Assembly (NCBI GenBank): GCA_016710765.1
Contig: JADJUJ010000003.1
Span: 186,001 to 250,000 of the forward strand
Direction of reading: 5' to 3'
Source of the DNA: Lewinellaceae bacterium
GTDB taxonomy: Bacteria > Bacteroidota > Bacteroidia > Chitinophagales > Saprospiraceae
Length of the DNA: 64,000 nucleotides
Shown here: positions 8,566 to 16,912 of the stretch, piece after piece
Numbering within the stretch: the stretch's first letter is position 1
How the letters are laid out: each line of letters begins with the position of its first letter
Translations under genes and position numbers: made by a program
Notes under the pieces: generated by a model
Databases searched by the model: none
Seen by the model: the letters and a program-made list of their open reading frames with translations, nothing else
Told to the model about the DNA's origin: nothing

Positions 8566-9265
8566 ATGGAAAACACAGCATTGTCACCTGCTTTACTTCG
8601 CTTTGGAGCAGTTGCAGCCATGTTAATTGCCCCAGTCATCATCACGGTTGCTGTCTTAGGGGAAAGCAACAATATCCTGTTTTTTGACCCGATATTTTAT
8701 GGAGAACCAGTTGAGCCATGGATAAAAAGCGTGTTGCGGGCTGCAGGTTTGTCAAAAATCATTATGGTCTTACCTGTAATCGGGTTCTCCTGTTTTTTGG
8801 CAGCGGGAAGTGTTCTTTTTCAATACATTCGTGAGAACAGCTGGCAAAAAAACCTCGGCTTGGTGGGTTATGCCATTGGCGTACCCATGACGGTGGTCAT
8901 GTGGATTTTGCAACTCAGTTTGATGAACCATGTGCTGCTTCACTATGGCAAAACACCTGATGCTGATCTGCAGCTCCAGACCCAGGTAGCCTTTGTGCTC
9001 TATTTTTTTAACATAATAAATACAGTATTTGGACCCCTGTTTATCATCGTACTGGGTAGTGGTATGATGGCTTGGGCCGCATTGAAAGTAGCAGCACTAC
9101 CTAAGTGGTTGTGCTATTGGGGAATACTTTGCGCCCTCATGCTGAGCATTTCTTTCTTGGGTTTTTTATCACCTGATTTTTTTTGCGCTCGGAGTTTTTG
9201 CCCCTTTGCACATGCTTTGGTTCTTCGTTGTTGGAGTTTACCTGTGGCGCCAAGCAAGTGCATAG
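8566..9265 (+). CDS. Polytopic membrane protein of unknown function (frameshifted at 3' end)
   Basis: The protein has five clear transmembrane segments, starting at about residues 10-32, 65-85, 98-122, 140-170 and 178-200. Near 9170-9184, next to a run of eight T, the uninterrupted frame turns into a Cys-rich tail. The adjacent frame instead gives a sixth hydrophobic helix (IFFALGVFAPLHMLWFFVVG) and ends VYLWRQASA with a stop at 9265, which is a natural membrane-protein end. One missing base accounts for it. I do not recognise the family with certainty; the size and layout resemble small DUF4386-like integral proteins. It is divergent from the interrupted AraC regulator, suggesting regulation by it. 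Confidence 0.65.
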
Positions 9266-9531
9266 ATGGACTTTAGGCAAATGAATTCATTTATGGCTGC
9301 AATTTTCTTATCTCTTTGTTAAATTTTGCGCCGAATACGCATTGACATACATCAAAACTTGTGCCGCGATAAAAATAAAATTTTACTACGCTGGCCTTTT
9401 GGCCACAAGCAAAGCCCAAATCATGTTTTAATGCAAAGTTATCCCAACAAATCAAGATTGTTTCTTTTTTGAAACGGCTAAAGCCCAGCGTGGAAAACCC
9501 ATTCAATTTCAGTCAATTAACCAAATTTGTC

Positions 9532-10023
9532 ATGGCAATGAACGATCAACTTTTCCACAACCGTTTCAATTCTAAGGATTCCCGTGCCCTCCTCAGCGGT
9601 GGCGCCATAATTACCTGGCTTGCTACGGGCAAGGACACAGGCGGACAATTCTCTATGTTTGAAGCCAAAGGCATCCCAGGCATGGAGCCGCCGCCGCATG
9701 TGCACACCAATGAGGATGAAACCTACTACCTGCTGGAAGGCGAGATGCGATTTCGGGTTGGTGCGGAAGAATTTATTGGAAAACCAGGCGATTTTGTTTT
9801 CCTGCCCCGCAATGTCCGCCACGAATTCAAGGTGCTGAGCAAGTCATTTCGCTGCATCGTAGGTATCTATCCCGCTGGATTAGAGCATTACTTCGAACCC
9901 ATGACCGCGCCGCATCCCTCAGCAGAAATTCCACCGCTCGCCACAGCGCCACCCCCTCCGGAAGTGTTGGAAATGTTGCAAAAACTGGACGCGCAGTTCG
10001 GGATTACCTATTTCTTGGAATAA
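9532..10023 (+). CDS. Cupin-domain protein
   Basis: A single conserved cupin barrel is visible. Motif 1 is PPHVHTNEDETYYLLEGEM, with His, His and Glu metal ligands, and motif 2 is GKPGDFVFLPRNVRHEF, ending in the fourth ligand His. The C-terminal 50 residues are Pro-rich (PPLATAPPPPEV) and may form an arm. Cupins of this size bind Fe, Mn or Zn and include small dioxygenases, isomerases and stress-related proteins; the substrate is not evident here. I start at MAMNDQLFHNRF because the upstream in-frame residues look untranslated. The gene stands alone, followed by a hairpin that could be a terminator. Confidence 0.85.
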   Translation: MAMNDQLFHNRFNSKDSRALLSGGAIITWLATGKDTGGQFSMFEAKGIPGMEPPPHVHTNEDETYYLLEGEMRFRVGAEEFIGKPGDFVFLPRNVRHEFKVLSKSFRCIVGIYPAGLEHYFEPMTAPHPSAEIPPLATAPPPPEVLEMLQKLDAQFGITYFLE

Positions 10024-10029
10024 TGGAAT

Positions 10030-10060
10030 AAAGCCCAAAGGCATATAGGAAGGGCTTTTG
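10030..10060 (+). terminator. Possible terminator of the cupin gene
   Basis: AAAGCCC (10030-10036) pairs with GGGCTTT (10052-10058) around a 15-base loop, directly after the cupin stop. The stem is short and only two T residues follow the pairing part, so this is a weak call. Confidence 0.35.
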
Positions 10061-10222
10061 TACGCTCAATTTTGTTCAGGAAGATATTCAATAGAGGGTT
10101 AACATAATCCTCTAATCCTAACCCTATTGCCCCAGGAAATCAAATGAACCTTGTCTTTTAACGCAGCTAGCTGCCAAGGATCAACACCATAATGCAAAAG
10201 TTGATCCCAAATTTGAATCACC

Positions 10223-11205
10223 ATGAAAAAACGTATTCTAAAGATCGCACTTTATGTTTTCGGGATTATAATCCTGGGGGTTTCCTCTCTGTTGGCGTAT
10301 GTGAAAATTGCCCTTCCCGATGTAGGTAAACCGCTCGACTTGAAAGTGGAAGCAAGCCCCGAACGGATTATGAGGGGGGAGTATTTGGCCCAACAACGTG
10401 ACGGTTTGCATGCAATGCCATTCACAGCGCGACTGGACCGTGTTTGGCGCTCCGGCTAAGCCGGGAACAGAAGGCATGGGTGGAGAAGTGCACAGCCAGC
10501 GACTGGGTTTTCCAGGAATTTATGTTTCGAAAACATAACCCCGCAGGACTGATGGACTGGACGGACGGCGAGATTTTGAGGGCCATGGTTTGTGGTGTGG
10601 ACAAGCAGGGGAACGCTCTTTTCCCCATAATGCCTTACCCAAATTTTGGGGAAATGGATGAAGAAGACATCATGTCCATCATCGCCTATATCCGCACCTT
10701 GGCGCCGAAGGAATATGAGCCAGCAACATCCAGTTCGGATTTTCCCATGAATTTTATCATCAACACCATTCCTTCAAAACCAGCATTTGCGCCCCGCCCC
10801 GATCCTTCGGACAAAGTGGCACAAGGAAAATATTTGGTGAATGCAGGTATGTGTGCGAGTTGCCACACCAAGTCCGAAAATGGTTCGGTTACTGGAAAAC
10901 CATTTTCCGGCGGGATGGAATTTCCGCTGGAAGATGGCTCCATTGTCCGTTCGGCCAACATTACGCCGCATTCTTCCGGCATTGGAAAATGGTCGACAGA
11001 GCAGTTTGTCCAAAAGTTTACAATGTTTGCCGACAGCAGCTACACAGCCCCAAAAGTAGGGCCTGGTGATTTTCAGACGGTGATGCCCTGGAATACCTAT
11101 GCGGGCATGACGGAAAGCGATTTACTTGCCATTTATGCGTACCTGCAAACCTTGGATCCTGTGGAGCAGGTAGTTGAACGGTTCACCCCTGCAGCGGGGA
11201 AATAG
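10223..11205 (+). pseudogene. Dihaem cytochrome c, broken by several frameshifts
   Basis: The coding sequence is split over three frames. The start (MKKRILKIALYVFGIIILGV) is a signal anchor followed by RIMRGEYLA, the usual beginning of a class I cytochrome c domain. The first haem site, VCMQCHSQRDWT, is in a different frame (CMQCH at 10407-10421), and that frame runs to about 10530. The third frame then carries PAGLMDWTDGEILRAMVCGV and the second cytochrome domain with MCASCHTKSENG and distal Met candidates (MPYPNFGE, MPWNTYAG). At least two separate indels are needed, more if the spacing at 10530-10545 is restored. The intact family comprises membrane-anchored periplasmic dihaem cytochromes that pass electrons from dehydrogenases. 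The gene is either decayed or badly sequenced. Confidence 0.7.
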
Positions 11206-11319
11206 TGCACTTTACGTAGAGTATAATTAACGGAGTACGGATGTTTTGTGGCTGTTTTTCGTGGGCAGCAGCCTCCAAGCCATTTCAAAACGAAAATAAA
11301 TGATCAACAAATTATAAAC

Positions 11320-11988
11320 ATGGAAAATCAACAAAAAACACTTGCTGCCAAACTGGGGGCATACACCATACTCACCGGATCTGTTTGTATGCTGGCCGGT
11401 GCAGGGATAGGCATTGCATCGGGCGCCGACCTCGACACGGCGCTCTATGCCAACGACATGAAGGGCTTTCTCGAACAGGCCCTTGCCAACCAAAATTTGC
11501 TCATCATCAACCTTTCGCTTTGGATAACGGGCGTGATATTGCTTGGCGCTGGCGCCACCATGATGGCCATGCTCAGCGAGCAAAACGCAGTTAAGTCCAT
11601 GCTCGTTCGGTACAATTATTGGATAGCCGTACCGCTTGTGGTCGCCTCCTACATGGCATGGCTTGCGGTGGTCGTGCGCCTGGCTTCATCTGTGTCGCCG
11701 GAAGCGGCAGCCATTGCCGAGTCGATGGGCTGGTTCGCGGTGCGCGCTGATTGGCTAGCAACGGTGCTGGTGCTTGGCACGGGTCCAGTGTTGGTCACCG
11801 CAGCAGGAAGCGGTATTTGGGTGCCCAATTGGCTGCGTGTATGGAGTTATCTGGCCCTTGTTGCTGGTATGTTGAACACCATTGCTCAATATTTCGGCGG
11901 ACTGACAACCTATGGCTTTCTCATCATTCCGATTGGCATGGGTTGGATGATTGCGGCTGGTGTGGTGTTGCTGCGCTGGAGGAAGTAA
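11320..11988 (+). CDS. Integral membrane protein of unknown function
   Basis: The 222-residue protein begins at MENQQKTLAAKLGAYTILTG and shows six hydrophobic segments, the last being LIIPIGMGWMIAAGVVLLRW just before a basic end (RRK). Upstream in-frame codons would add 24 polar residues with no signal character, so the later ATG, preceded by an A-rich leader, is preferred. No known enzymatic motif or substrate-binding signature is visible. It has about the same size and number of helices as the membrane protein at 8566 but I see no clear sequence similarity. It stands alone, convergent with the YdeI-like pair. Confidence 0.7.
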   Translation: MENQQKTLAAKLGAYTILTGSVCMLAGAGIGIASGADLDTALYANDMKGFLEQALANQNLLIINLSLWITGVILLGAGATMMAMLSEQNAVKSMLVRYNYWIAVPLVVASYMAWLAVVVRLASSVSPEAAAIAESMGWFAVRADWLATVLVLGTGPVLVTAAGSGIWVPNWLRVWSYLALVAGMLNTIAQYFGGLTTYGFLIIPIGMGWMIAAGVVLLRWRK

Positions 11989-12006
11989 GCTGGCAAAGTA
12001 TGGGGG

Positions 12007-12630
12007 TTACTGGTCGTGCAAGCCCTTCCCGTTGAGAATTTGTGGAACACACTTCTCAACCCGGGCCTCTCGGGTTTTGGATTGTTTGGGGGCAGAAAAA
12101 TAGAGCTTGTATCCTCTTTGTCGTCCGGGTGTCAGGGCCTCAAAAGCGGCTTTGAGGGCGGGGTCTTTGTCCAGTTTTGATTGAAGTTCGTCAACGTAAA
12201 CAAGTTCTGTTTTTTCTTTAAAATCAGCTTGCAAGCCGGCTTTTTCCACCTCAATGGCTTCGAAAATGTAGGATTTTAAGATGGGCTCCAACGCAATGAC
12301 TTGCTGAACGTTGGTGAACGGGATCAGGCGCGCTGCCTGTGTATTTTCCCCAGGCTTAACGAGTAGTTTATTGGCATCATACAGCAAGGCCCCTTTGAAA
12401 AAGCTGATGGAACAGTATTCCTTAAAGGCTGCCATGATTAGAATGTTGCTGCCGTGAAAAGTGTAACACGGAACGCTCCATTTCAAAGTTTCGGTCAGCC
12501 CACATTCGATCAAAATGCGCCTCAACTCCGTCATTGCTGCCAACCAATTGTGGACTTTGCAATCGGGGGTTCCGCCCAAAGGGCAACGGCCGCAGCCCTC
12601 TGCAAAATAATCGTCAACCTTTTGATTCAT
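12007..12630 (-). CDS. YdeI/DUF1801-type protein with N-terminal Cys cluster
   Basis: The protein has a DUF1801-like domain (LKWSVPCYTFHGSNILIMAAF, then FFKGALL) followed by a YdeI/OmdA-type C-terminal domain (FEALTPGRQRGYKLYFSAPK, then TRxxRVEKCVPQIL). Unlike its neighbour copy it has a Cys/His cluster near the start, C13-x2-C16-x7-C24-x2-H27 (GCGRCPLGGTPDCKVH), which could bind a metal. The family is widespread and poorly understood, with suggested links to antimicrobial-peptide resistance or iron handling. The gene lies 54 bases downstream of a clear paralogue in the same direction, so the two form a tandem duplication and probably one transcript. Confidence 0.85.
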   Translation of the reverse strand: MNQKVDDYFAEGCGRCPLGGTPDCKVHNWLAAMTELRRILIECGLTETLKWSVPCYTFHGSNILIMAAFKEYCSISFFKGALLYDANKLLVKPGENTQAARLIPFTNVQQVIALEPILKSYIFEAIEVEKAGLQADFKEKTELVYVDELQSKLDKDPALKAAFEALTPGRQRGYKLYFSAPKQSKTREARVEKCVPQILNGKGLHDQ

Positions 12631-12684
12631 GGGTTTTAGCTGTTGATTAAATTTTGACTGATTGATCTGCCAATGGGCTAATAT

Positions 12685-13263
12685 TTAATCATTTAACCCC
12701 TTTCCATCCAGTATTTGCGGGATGCATTTTTCAACGCGGGATACTCTTGTCCTGGATTGTTTGGGGGCTGAAAAATACAGTTTGTATGCGCGTTGCCTTC
12801 CTGGCGTCAGTGCCTCGAATGCCGACTTCAGGGCGGGATTTTCATCCAGTTGGTGCTGAAATTCCTCGGGTGTGCTGAATTCAGCGGTCTTTTTTAAAGG
12901 CACCTTTAAACCGGCTTTTTCCACCTCTATGGCTTCATAAATATAGGTTTTCAGGACAGGTTCCAACGCCCTTATTTCGCCAAGGTTGGTAAACCGGATC
13001 TGGCGGGCAGCCTGTACATTTTCCGTTTGTTGGATTAAAATGCCATTGGTGTCGTTCAACAAGGCGCCTTTCATAAACAACAGCGCGCAGTAGTCTTTGA
13101 ATACGTGTATCAAAACGATGTTGTTTTTCTGGTAAGTGTAGCAAGGGCAACCCCACTTCAATGTTTCTACGAGCCCACACTCGAGTACGATCGTTCTCAA
13201 TTGCTCAATTTCTTTCTGCCACTTTTGGGCTTTGTCGAAATAGAAATCAACCTTTGGATTCAT
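12685..13263 (-). CDS. YdeI/DUF1801-type protein (tandem paralogue)
   Basis: This 192-residue protein aligns with the next gene along almost its full length; for example both contain FEALTPGRQR and YKLYFSAPKQS and a C-terminal RVEKC.PQIL.GKGL. The DUF1801-like core reads LKWGCPCYTYQKNNIVLIHV followed by FMKGALL. It lacks the N-terminal Cys cluster of its neighbour and begins MNPKVDFYFDKAQKWQKEI, closer to the common form of the family. The function is not established. It is the upstream member of the two-gene cluster. A 240-base stretch without genes precedes it. Confidence 0.85.
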   Translation of the reverse strand: MNPKVDFYFDKAQKWQKEIEQLRTIVLECGLVETLKWGCPCYTYQKNNIVLIHVFKDYCALLFMKGALLNDTNGILIQQTENVQAARQIRFTNLGEIRALEPVLKTYIYEAIEVEKAGLKVPLKKTAEFSTPEEFQHQLDENPALKSAFEALTPGRQRAYKLYFSAPKQSRTRVSRVEKCIPQILDGKGLND

Positions 13264-13531
13264 GGAAATGCTGGTGGTTTAGGCAAAAAGAGAGTGGGTT
13301 TGTAAGTGCTGGATACCGGTATAGTGGGCAACGAGCGTGTTCAAAACAGGGTCTATTATTGCTTTTGGTACCCGGCCAATCGGTCGTTTCTTTCCTGATG
13401 TGGACACCTGCCGCAAGGCCTTCGCTCAGGGTTGCCAGTTGAAATATTTAGCTGAGTTTTGGAAAAAAACGGCATCTCGAGCCGCTTTGAAGCGTTGTTT
13501 TTGTAGGGTTTTCATTGAAAAATTTGTTTTA
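13264..13531. other. Gene-free stretch upstream of the YdeI-like pair
   Basis: I see no convincing gene in this part. Short open frames here lack homology features and a start signal. The stretch probably holds the promoter of the YdeI-like pair near its left edge and leads into a strong hairpin and a 12-bp tandem repeat. Confidence 0.4.
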
Positions 13532-13567
13532 GCGAGAAGAGCCGCCCAATTGAGCGGCTCTTCTCGC
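13532..13567. terminator. Perfect 14-bp hairpin, possible terminator
   Basis: GCGAGAAGAGCCGC (13532-13545) and GCGGCTCTTCTCGC (13554-13567) pair perfectly around an 8-base loop. It lies about 140 bases beyond the stop of the minus-strand LytTR gene. Neither side has a strong T-run, so it may be a factor-dependent terminator or a structured RNA end. Confidence 0.45.
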
Positions 13568-13626
13568 CAATATCATCGCTCACTTCGCTATTCTACCAAG
13601 ATAGCGCCTCGCTGCGGCGCCGTTAC

Positions 13627-13710
13627 ATCCCACCTTACCGCCAACCCTACGTCCCACCCTACATCCAACCCTAAATCCAACCCTAAATCCTACCCTAAAT
13701 CCAACCTACA
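13627..13710. repeat. Seven tandem copies of a 12-bp unit
   Basis: Seven head-to-tail 12-mers follow the consensus ATCCAACCCTAA with small variation (for example CGCCAACCCTAC and ATCCTACCCTAA). The last unit includes the stop codon of the minus-strand LytTR gene. On the minus strand it reads TTAGGGTTGGAT repeated, with regularly spaced GGG runs. Confidence 0.85.
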
Positions 13711-14479
13711 CCTCCCCGTACATCCTTCCAATCGCTTCAGAAAGCGTGGATTTTTTCCGACGTGACACTTCGATGTTTTCGCCGTTTTCCAGCACCAAGT
13801 AGCCACCTTCGCCCTTCACATAGGTCTTCATATAGTTCATGTTGACGATGTGTTTTTTGTGCACCCGCACGAAGTTGAAGCGCGTCAGGGAGTCTTCGTA
13901 GGCCTTGATGGTTTTGGCAGTGGTGATGCGTTCGGCGGTATTGAGGAGGAAATGGGTGTAATTGTCTTCGGCTTCCAGGCGCACGATATCGCTGAGGCGC
14001 ACGAAATGAACGCCTTCTACAGCAGCAATGCCTATTTTCTCATAGGCGTTGGGTCCGCTAGGTGCGTAGTTTTGCTGAAAAAGTTCGAGTCGTTGCTTGG
14101 TATTGGTGGTTTTGGCGTTGGTTGCGATCCGGCTGACGGCCCTGCGGAGATCGTCAGGTTCGATGGGTTTAAGGACATAATCGATGGCCGAAAAATCGAA
14201 GGCCGTAAGGGCGTATTTGTCGTATGCGGTAACAAAAATAATGTCGAACGGGATTTCCTTCAGCTTTTGAAGCCCCTGAAAAACAAGCCCGTCGGGCAGG
14301 CTGATATCGAGAAACGCGACATCAAACCGCTCGCCCTTGTCGCCTTGGGCGAGGTTAATCAGGTCGGCATTGGATTCGCCTGTAGCAACGATACTTACTT
14401 CAGGGCAGTATTTTTCCAGCAGATTTTGCAGGTTTTGACGGCTTTCGGGCTCGTCTTCAATAATGAGTGCACGTGTCAT
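13706..14479 (-). CDS. LytTR-family response regulator
   Basis: A receiver domain (residues 1-125) carries the acidic pocket E8-D9-E10, the phosphoacceptor D58 (AFLDISLPDG), the Thr of FVTAYD and the Lys of YVLKPIE. It is followed by a LytTR DNA-binding domain (about 155-255) with VHFVRLSDIVRLEAEDNYTH and the typical end FVRVHKKHIVNMNYMKTY. Such regulators pair in Bacteroidota with LytS-like histidine kinases whose catalytic domain is fused to seven- or eight-helix membrane parts; no kinase gene is adjacent, so the partner is elsewhere. The 3' end runs into a 12-bp tandem repeat that would form the start of the 3' untranslated region. The identification is secure. Confidence 0.93.
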   Translation of the reverse strand: MTRALIIEDEPESRQNLQNLLEKYCPEVSIVATGESNADLINLAQGDKGERFDVAFLDISLPDGLVFQGLQKLKEIPFDIIFVTAYDKYALTAFDFSAIDYVLKPIEPDDLRRAVSRIATNAKTTNTKQRLELFQQNYAPSGPNAYEKIGIAAVEGVHFVRLSDIVRLEAEDNYTHFLLNTAERITTAKTIKAYEDSLTRFNFVRVHKKHIVNMNYMKTYVKGEGGYLVLENGENIEVSRRKKSTLSEAIGRMYGEV

Positions 14480-14871
14480 GGATTAACGATTGGCGGTGTA
14501 TAAAGGAAGGTCTTTTGTCTTTTGTCTTTGGCTTTGCCCGGAAGGATTAACTATTTGGGTGTCAATGCATTAATTTTCAATAAAATATCCGTTGGCAAAT
14601 AAAGTACATGCTGTTTAAAAAAAGGTGTTCGAAATTTAATTCCGATTGCTCCGGTGTTTGATTTTACAAGGCGCCCATAACCGGGATTGAAACCAAAGAC
14701 CAACACCAAAAAGCTAAAGTCCATCTTAGCCAAAAGTACTGGATGACGGCAATGGTTGTTAGGTGTTTTGGCGCCTGAAGTTGTGTCGGTGTAGCGCTGG
14801 GCTATCCAATACATTGCACAAAGATGATAAAAAAATGTGAGATGAAGTTCCTGTGTGCAAAATCAAAAAAA
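14480..14871. other. Gene-poor intergenic stretch
   Basis: An 87-codon open frame on the minus strand (14551-14814) ends IKFRTPFFKQHVLYLPTDIL, but it has no signal sequence, ribosome-binding site or family I recognise, and I do not call it. A short direct repeat of TCTTTTG occurs three times near 14511-14530 immediately upstream of the LytTR gene. Confidence 0.35.
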
Positions 14872-14933
14872 GCCGGCTGCAGGTGGCTCGTTGGTGGATT
14901 GGAACACCGTCGAATGCAACACTTGCAGCCGGC
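14872..14933 (-). terminator. Terminator of the MltD-like gene
   Basis: On the minus strand GCCGGCTGCAAGTG (14933-14920) pairs with CACCTGCAGCCGGC (14885-14872) with one mismatch, and a run of seven T follows. It starts 27 bases after the stop of the transglycosylase gene. The 34-base loop is long for a classic terminator. Confidence 0.6.
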
Positions 14934-14959
14934 AAAAAAGCCTTGGGTAAATGACCGCT

Positions 14960-16417
14960 CTACTCGGATATTTTCAAGCGCATACCCACTTTCAGGGTGC
15001 TGAATTTGTTCAGCATGTTGATGCGGGATTCAGAAACATTGTACTGCCGGGCAATATCTGAAAGGGTTTCAGCCCTTTGAACCGTATGCCATACCGGTGC
15101 CGGCGGGGGTGCGGGCGCAGGTGCAGGTGCAGGTGCTTCGGCTGCGGCAGCTGGTTTTGCCGCTGGTTTAGTTGCGGTCGGTTTTTTACTGGCCGCTGCG
15201 GGTGCTTCAATCCGTGTATTGTCGTGTTTCAGCACGCGTATGGGGCGCCAGATGCGTAGTTTTTGCCCTGCCTCAACCCGGGTGTCCGTCAGGCGATTCC
15301 AGGTCTTAAGTTGTTCGGCATGGCAGCCATATTTTTCGGCCAGGCTATTGATGTCGGTCGATTGGCTAACCGTAACGGTGATATGGGCGTATTTCCCGTC
15401 GCCATAGTCGGTGCCGATGTATCGGATGTTTTCGTCCAGCAGGTATTGGTGTTCGCCGCCCTGGTCGTTAAGGTAGCGTATAAAAGCCGGCATAACGCGT
15501 TGTGGAAGCAGGAGGTAATACCCATCTGTCGACGCAGGAATGTAATCTTTCTTGAAGCCGGCATTTAGGTTGCGCACCACATTCAGGTCTACTCCGGTGG
15601 CATCAGCAATACTCTTGACGGTTATTGGCTCGTACACCTTTATATAGGTGGTAAGTTGCTCATCAAATTCAGGAACTTCGGGATCAATTTCGTGCAGGTA
15701 GAAGTAATTGCAAATGTAAGAGGCGGCGATGAAGGCCGGAACGTAATTGCGGGTTTCCTGCGGCAGGTAGCGCTGGATGGTCCAGAAATTACGGCTGTGC
15801 GCGCGCTTGATGGCGGCATTAACGCGACCAGGGCCAGAATTGTAAGCGGCCAGCGCCAGTGCCCAGTCGTCGTAAATTTTATACAGGTTTTTGAGGTATC
15901 GGGCGGCTGCATCGGTGCTTTTCACGGCATCGCTGCGCTCATCAACCACGGTGCTTTGCTGCAGGTCGTACTCTTTGCCGGTAGCAGGCATAAATTGCCA
16001 CAGCCTGGTTGCGCCTAACCTGGAAACCGCTTTGGCATTCAGCGCGGATTCTACGACCGACAAAAATTTCAGGTCGGAAGGCAGCTCGTATTCTTTTAGT
16101 TTTTGTTCAAACAGCGGAAAATACGTCAGGCGGCGGCCCAGCATGGTTTTGCTGCGGTCTGTTTTGTGCCGGACGTAGCCTTGAATATAGCCTCGAACCA
16201 CGCCGGTTACGCGAGGCGTAATGCAGTTGGGCGAGGCGAGGTTCAGTCGTTGAAGAATAACATTATCGGTCAGGGCTGCATCGGCAGCAACTGCGGCGGT
16301 CCCGGGCTCCGGGTCTTCCAGCTGGCCCTCAACAATATCCTGCGCTGATACAGCAGAAAGCAGGCACACAAAGGCGAAGAGGCTCGTCAGGCGAGCTAGT
16401 TTAACATTAAAACCCAT
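14960..16417 (-). CDS. mltD: MltD-type membrane-bound lytic transglycosylase with LysM domains
   Basis: It cleaves the MurNAc-GlcNAc bond of peptidoglycan, forming 1,6-anhydro ends, in the periplasm. A signal peptide ends at VSAQ. The SLT catalytic domain (about 90-230) has the catalytic Glu in SVVESALNAKAVS, then ATRLWQFMPATG and ALALAAYNSGPGRVN. A region with LysM-like character follows (ITVKSIADATGVDL and further DINSLAEKYG). After an Ala/Pro linker of PAPAPAP type, a canonical LysM closes the protein (WHTVQRAETLSDIARQYNVS). The 485-residue length and the order SLT then LysM are typical of MltD. It is a single gene with its own terminator. It has a normal signal peptide without a clear lipobox, so it may be soluble in the periplasm. 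Confidence 0.93.
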   Translation of the reverse strand: MGFNVKLARLTSLFAFVCLLSAVSAQDIVEGQLEDPEPGTAAVAADAALTDNVILQRLNLASPNCITPRVTGVVRGYIQGYVRHKTDRSKTMLGRRLTYFPLFEQKLKEYELPSDLKFLSVVESALNAKAVSRLGATRLWQFMPATGKEYDLQQSTVVDERSDAVKSTDAAARYLKNLYKIYDDWALALAAYNSGPGRVNAAIKRAHSRNFWTIQRYLPQETRNYVPAFIAASYICNYFYLHEIDPEVPEFDEQLTTYIKVYEPITVKSIADATGVDLNVVRNLNAGFKKDYIPASTDGYYLLLPQRVMPAFIRYLNDQGGEHQYLLDENIRYIGTDYGDGKYAHITVTVSQSTDINSLAEKYGCHAEQLKTWNRLTDTRVEAGQKLRIWRPIRVLKHDNTRIEAPAAASKKPTATKPAAKPAAAAEAPAPAPAPAPPPAPVWHTVQRAETLSDIARQYNVSESRINMLNKFSTLKVGMRLKISE

Positions 16418-16799
16418 GCAAGTGATTGTTTTTTAGCTGATTAAAACATCTGAGGCAGCATCAACAGGCGTGATGTCGCACGCAACGAAAAGGCAAAACG
16501 AACACCGGCACTTTTTATTTTTTATCCTACCAAAAAAAAGGACCCGAATTCGCAAGACAGTAGAGGGAACTGAATTAGCGCACGCAAAAATCTGATTTTC
16601 CTGGCAAAGGAAGAACTTTAAAAAGTTAAAGTTTGCCAATTTTAATTTTGCATGGCAAATGTCCGGCGAATGCTTGATGTTTTAAGCCCAGCTAAATACC
16701 CAATCTAACACATCCGTGATTGCTGCTGCATGCGCCGCCCAAGGCTCTTAAATCGCCAACAAAATTTTATTTTGCCTTACAAAAATAGGAAAGAAAGGC
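16418..16799. other. Intergenic stretch between divergent mltD and atpD
   Basis: No gene is seen. It must contain the mltD promoter on the left side, although I find no exact -7 box close to that start. AT-rich runs such as TTTTTTATCCTACC are present without a clear structure. Confidence 0.4.
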
Positions 16800-16828
16800 T
16801 TGAATTATTGGGAATAAGCGTACATTTG
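16800..16828 (+). promoter_or_regulatory. Bacteroidota-type promoter of atpDC
   Basis: TTG at 16800-16802 and TACATTTG at 16821-16828 are separated by 18 bases, an exact match to TTG-N(~19)-TAnnTTTG. Transcription would begin near 16834, leaving an 80-base leader before atpD. Confidence 0.6.
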
Positions 16829-16912
16829 CGCGGTTTTTTAGCAGACGGGCACAGGTTTCCGGCACCACCGCGCTGTTTATTTAATACCGGAACTCTAAAT
16901 CACAAAACTTTT

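Noticed and set aside
13627..13710. Telomere-like sequence (TTAGGG runs)
   Set aside because: It is a short bacterial 12-mer tandem repeat next to a gene, not a chromosome end.
14551..14814. Possible 87-residue minus-strand gene
   Set aside because: It has no ribosome-binding site, signal or recognisable family, and sits in a gene-poor gap; kept only as a note.
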